DNA of 5,306 nucleotides, from assembly GCA_948465625.1 (NCBI GenBank), contig CAOJXM010000084.1, forward strand, positions 1-5,306. Reading direction: 5' to 3'. Made by a program: the position numbers and the translations under genes. Each line of letters begins with the position of its first letter. Position 1 is the first letter of the stretch. Below, one piece after another: positions 5,214-5,306 of this stretch. The notes under the pieces are model-generated. The model saw only the letters and a list, made by a program, of their open reading frames with translations. It made no database searches and was not told where the DNA came from. Source of the stretch: an uncultured Clostridium sp. GTDB lineage: Bacteria; Bacillota; Clostridia; TANB77; CAG-508.

Positions 5214-5306
5214 TTAATCTTTGGTATATCCATACTTTTTATAAAATTCTTCTTTAAAGGTTAATAAATTATCATTTTCAATTTCTATTCTAACTCTTTC
5301 CATTAA
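5214..5306 (-). CDS. 3' end of an unknown gene, cut by the right edge
   Basis: The minus-strand frame from the edge reads LMERVRIEIE, continues to KKYGYTKD and stops at TAA (5214-5216): 30 visible residues, acidic and lysine-rich, likely helical. Twelve bases separate this stop from the ATG of the WG-repeat gene, and that gene's AGGAGG begins one base after the stop. This is the tight spacing of co-translated operon genes and supports a real coding end. The ATG at 5303 could instead be the start of a 29-residue peptide, but a longer gene continuing outside the window is more likely. No family is recognised. Confidence 0.6.
   Translation of the reverse strand, partial: LMERVRIEIENDNLLTFKEEFYKKYGYTKD

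Overview
The window comes from an AT-rich, low-GC Gram-positive chromosome, most likely a spore-forming member of the Clostridia. The support is a clear SpoVG gene behind a sequence matching the sigma-H consensus, a PepV-type dipeptidase, a secreted GH25 lysozyme with C-terminal LysM domains, WG repeats on a single-pass membrane protein, AGGAGG-type ribosome binding sites and compact U-tract terminators. I cannot name a genus from the sequence alone.

Layout from left to right. A reading frame leaves the left edge on the minus strand (1-64). A tRNA-Thr(CGU) gene (164-239, minus) has its own consensus promoter and its own terminator. The GH25-LysM lysozyme gene (328-1563, minus) has a TTG start, a strong promoter and a terminator that begins right at its stop codon. 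A divergent control region of about 150 bp (1564-1713) separates it from a 64-residue orphan gene on the plus strand (1714-1908), which forms its own small transcription unit ending in a strong hairpin. The M20 dipeptidase gene (1995-3374, plus) follows and converges on spoVG (3469-3741, minus); the two share a bidirectional terminator (3431-3457). Upstream of spoVG on the same strand are a WG-repeat membrane protein (3858-5201) and, 12 bp before that, the end of another gene that leaves the right edge (5214-5306).

The genes do not form one pathway. The minus-strand block at the right (unknown gene, WG-repeat protein, spoVG) may be partly co-transcribed, because no terminator is visible between the WG gene and spoVG, but spoVG has its own sigma-H-type promoter. 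The lysozyme acts outside the cell on peptidoglycan, and the dipeptidase is a cytoplasmic peptide-turnover enzyme. The features most worth following up are the sigma-H promoter with a near-palindrome over its start site, the orphan 64-residue gene with its self-contained expression unit, and the uncharacterised WG-repeat membrane protein next to spoVG. I found no CRISPR array, insertion sequence, phage gene or recognisable defence system. Most of the window looks like ordinary core chromosome.
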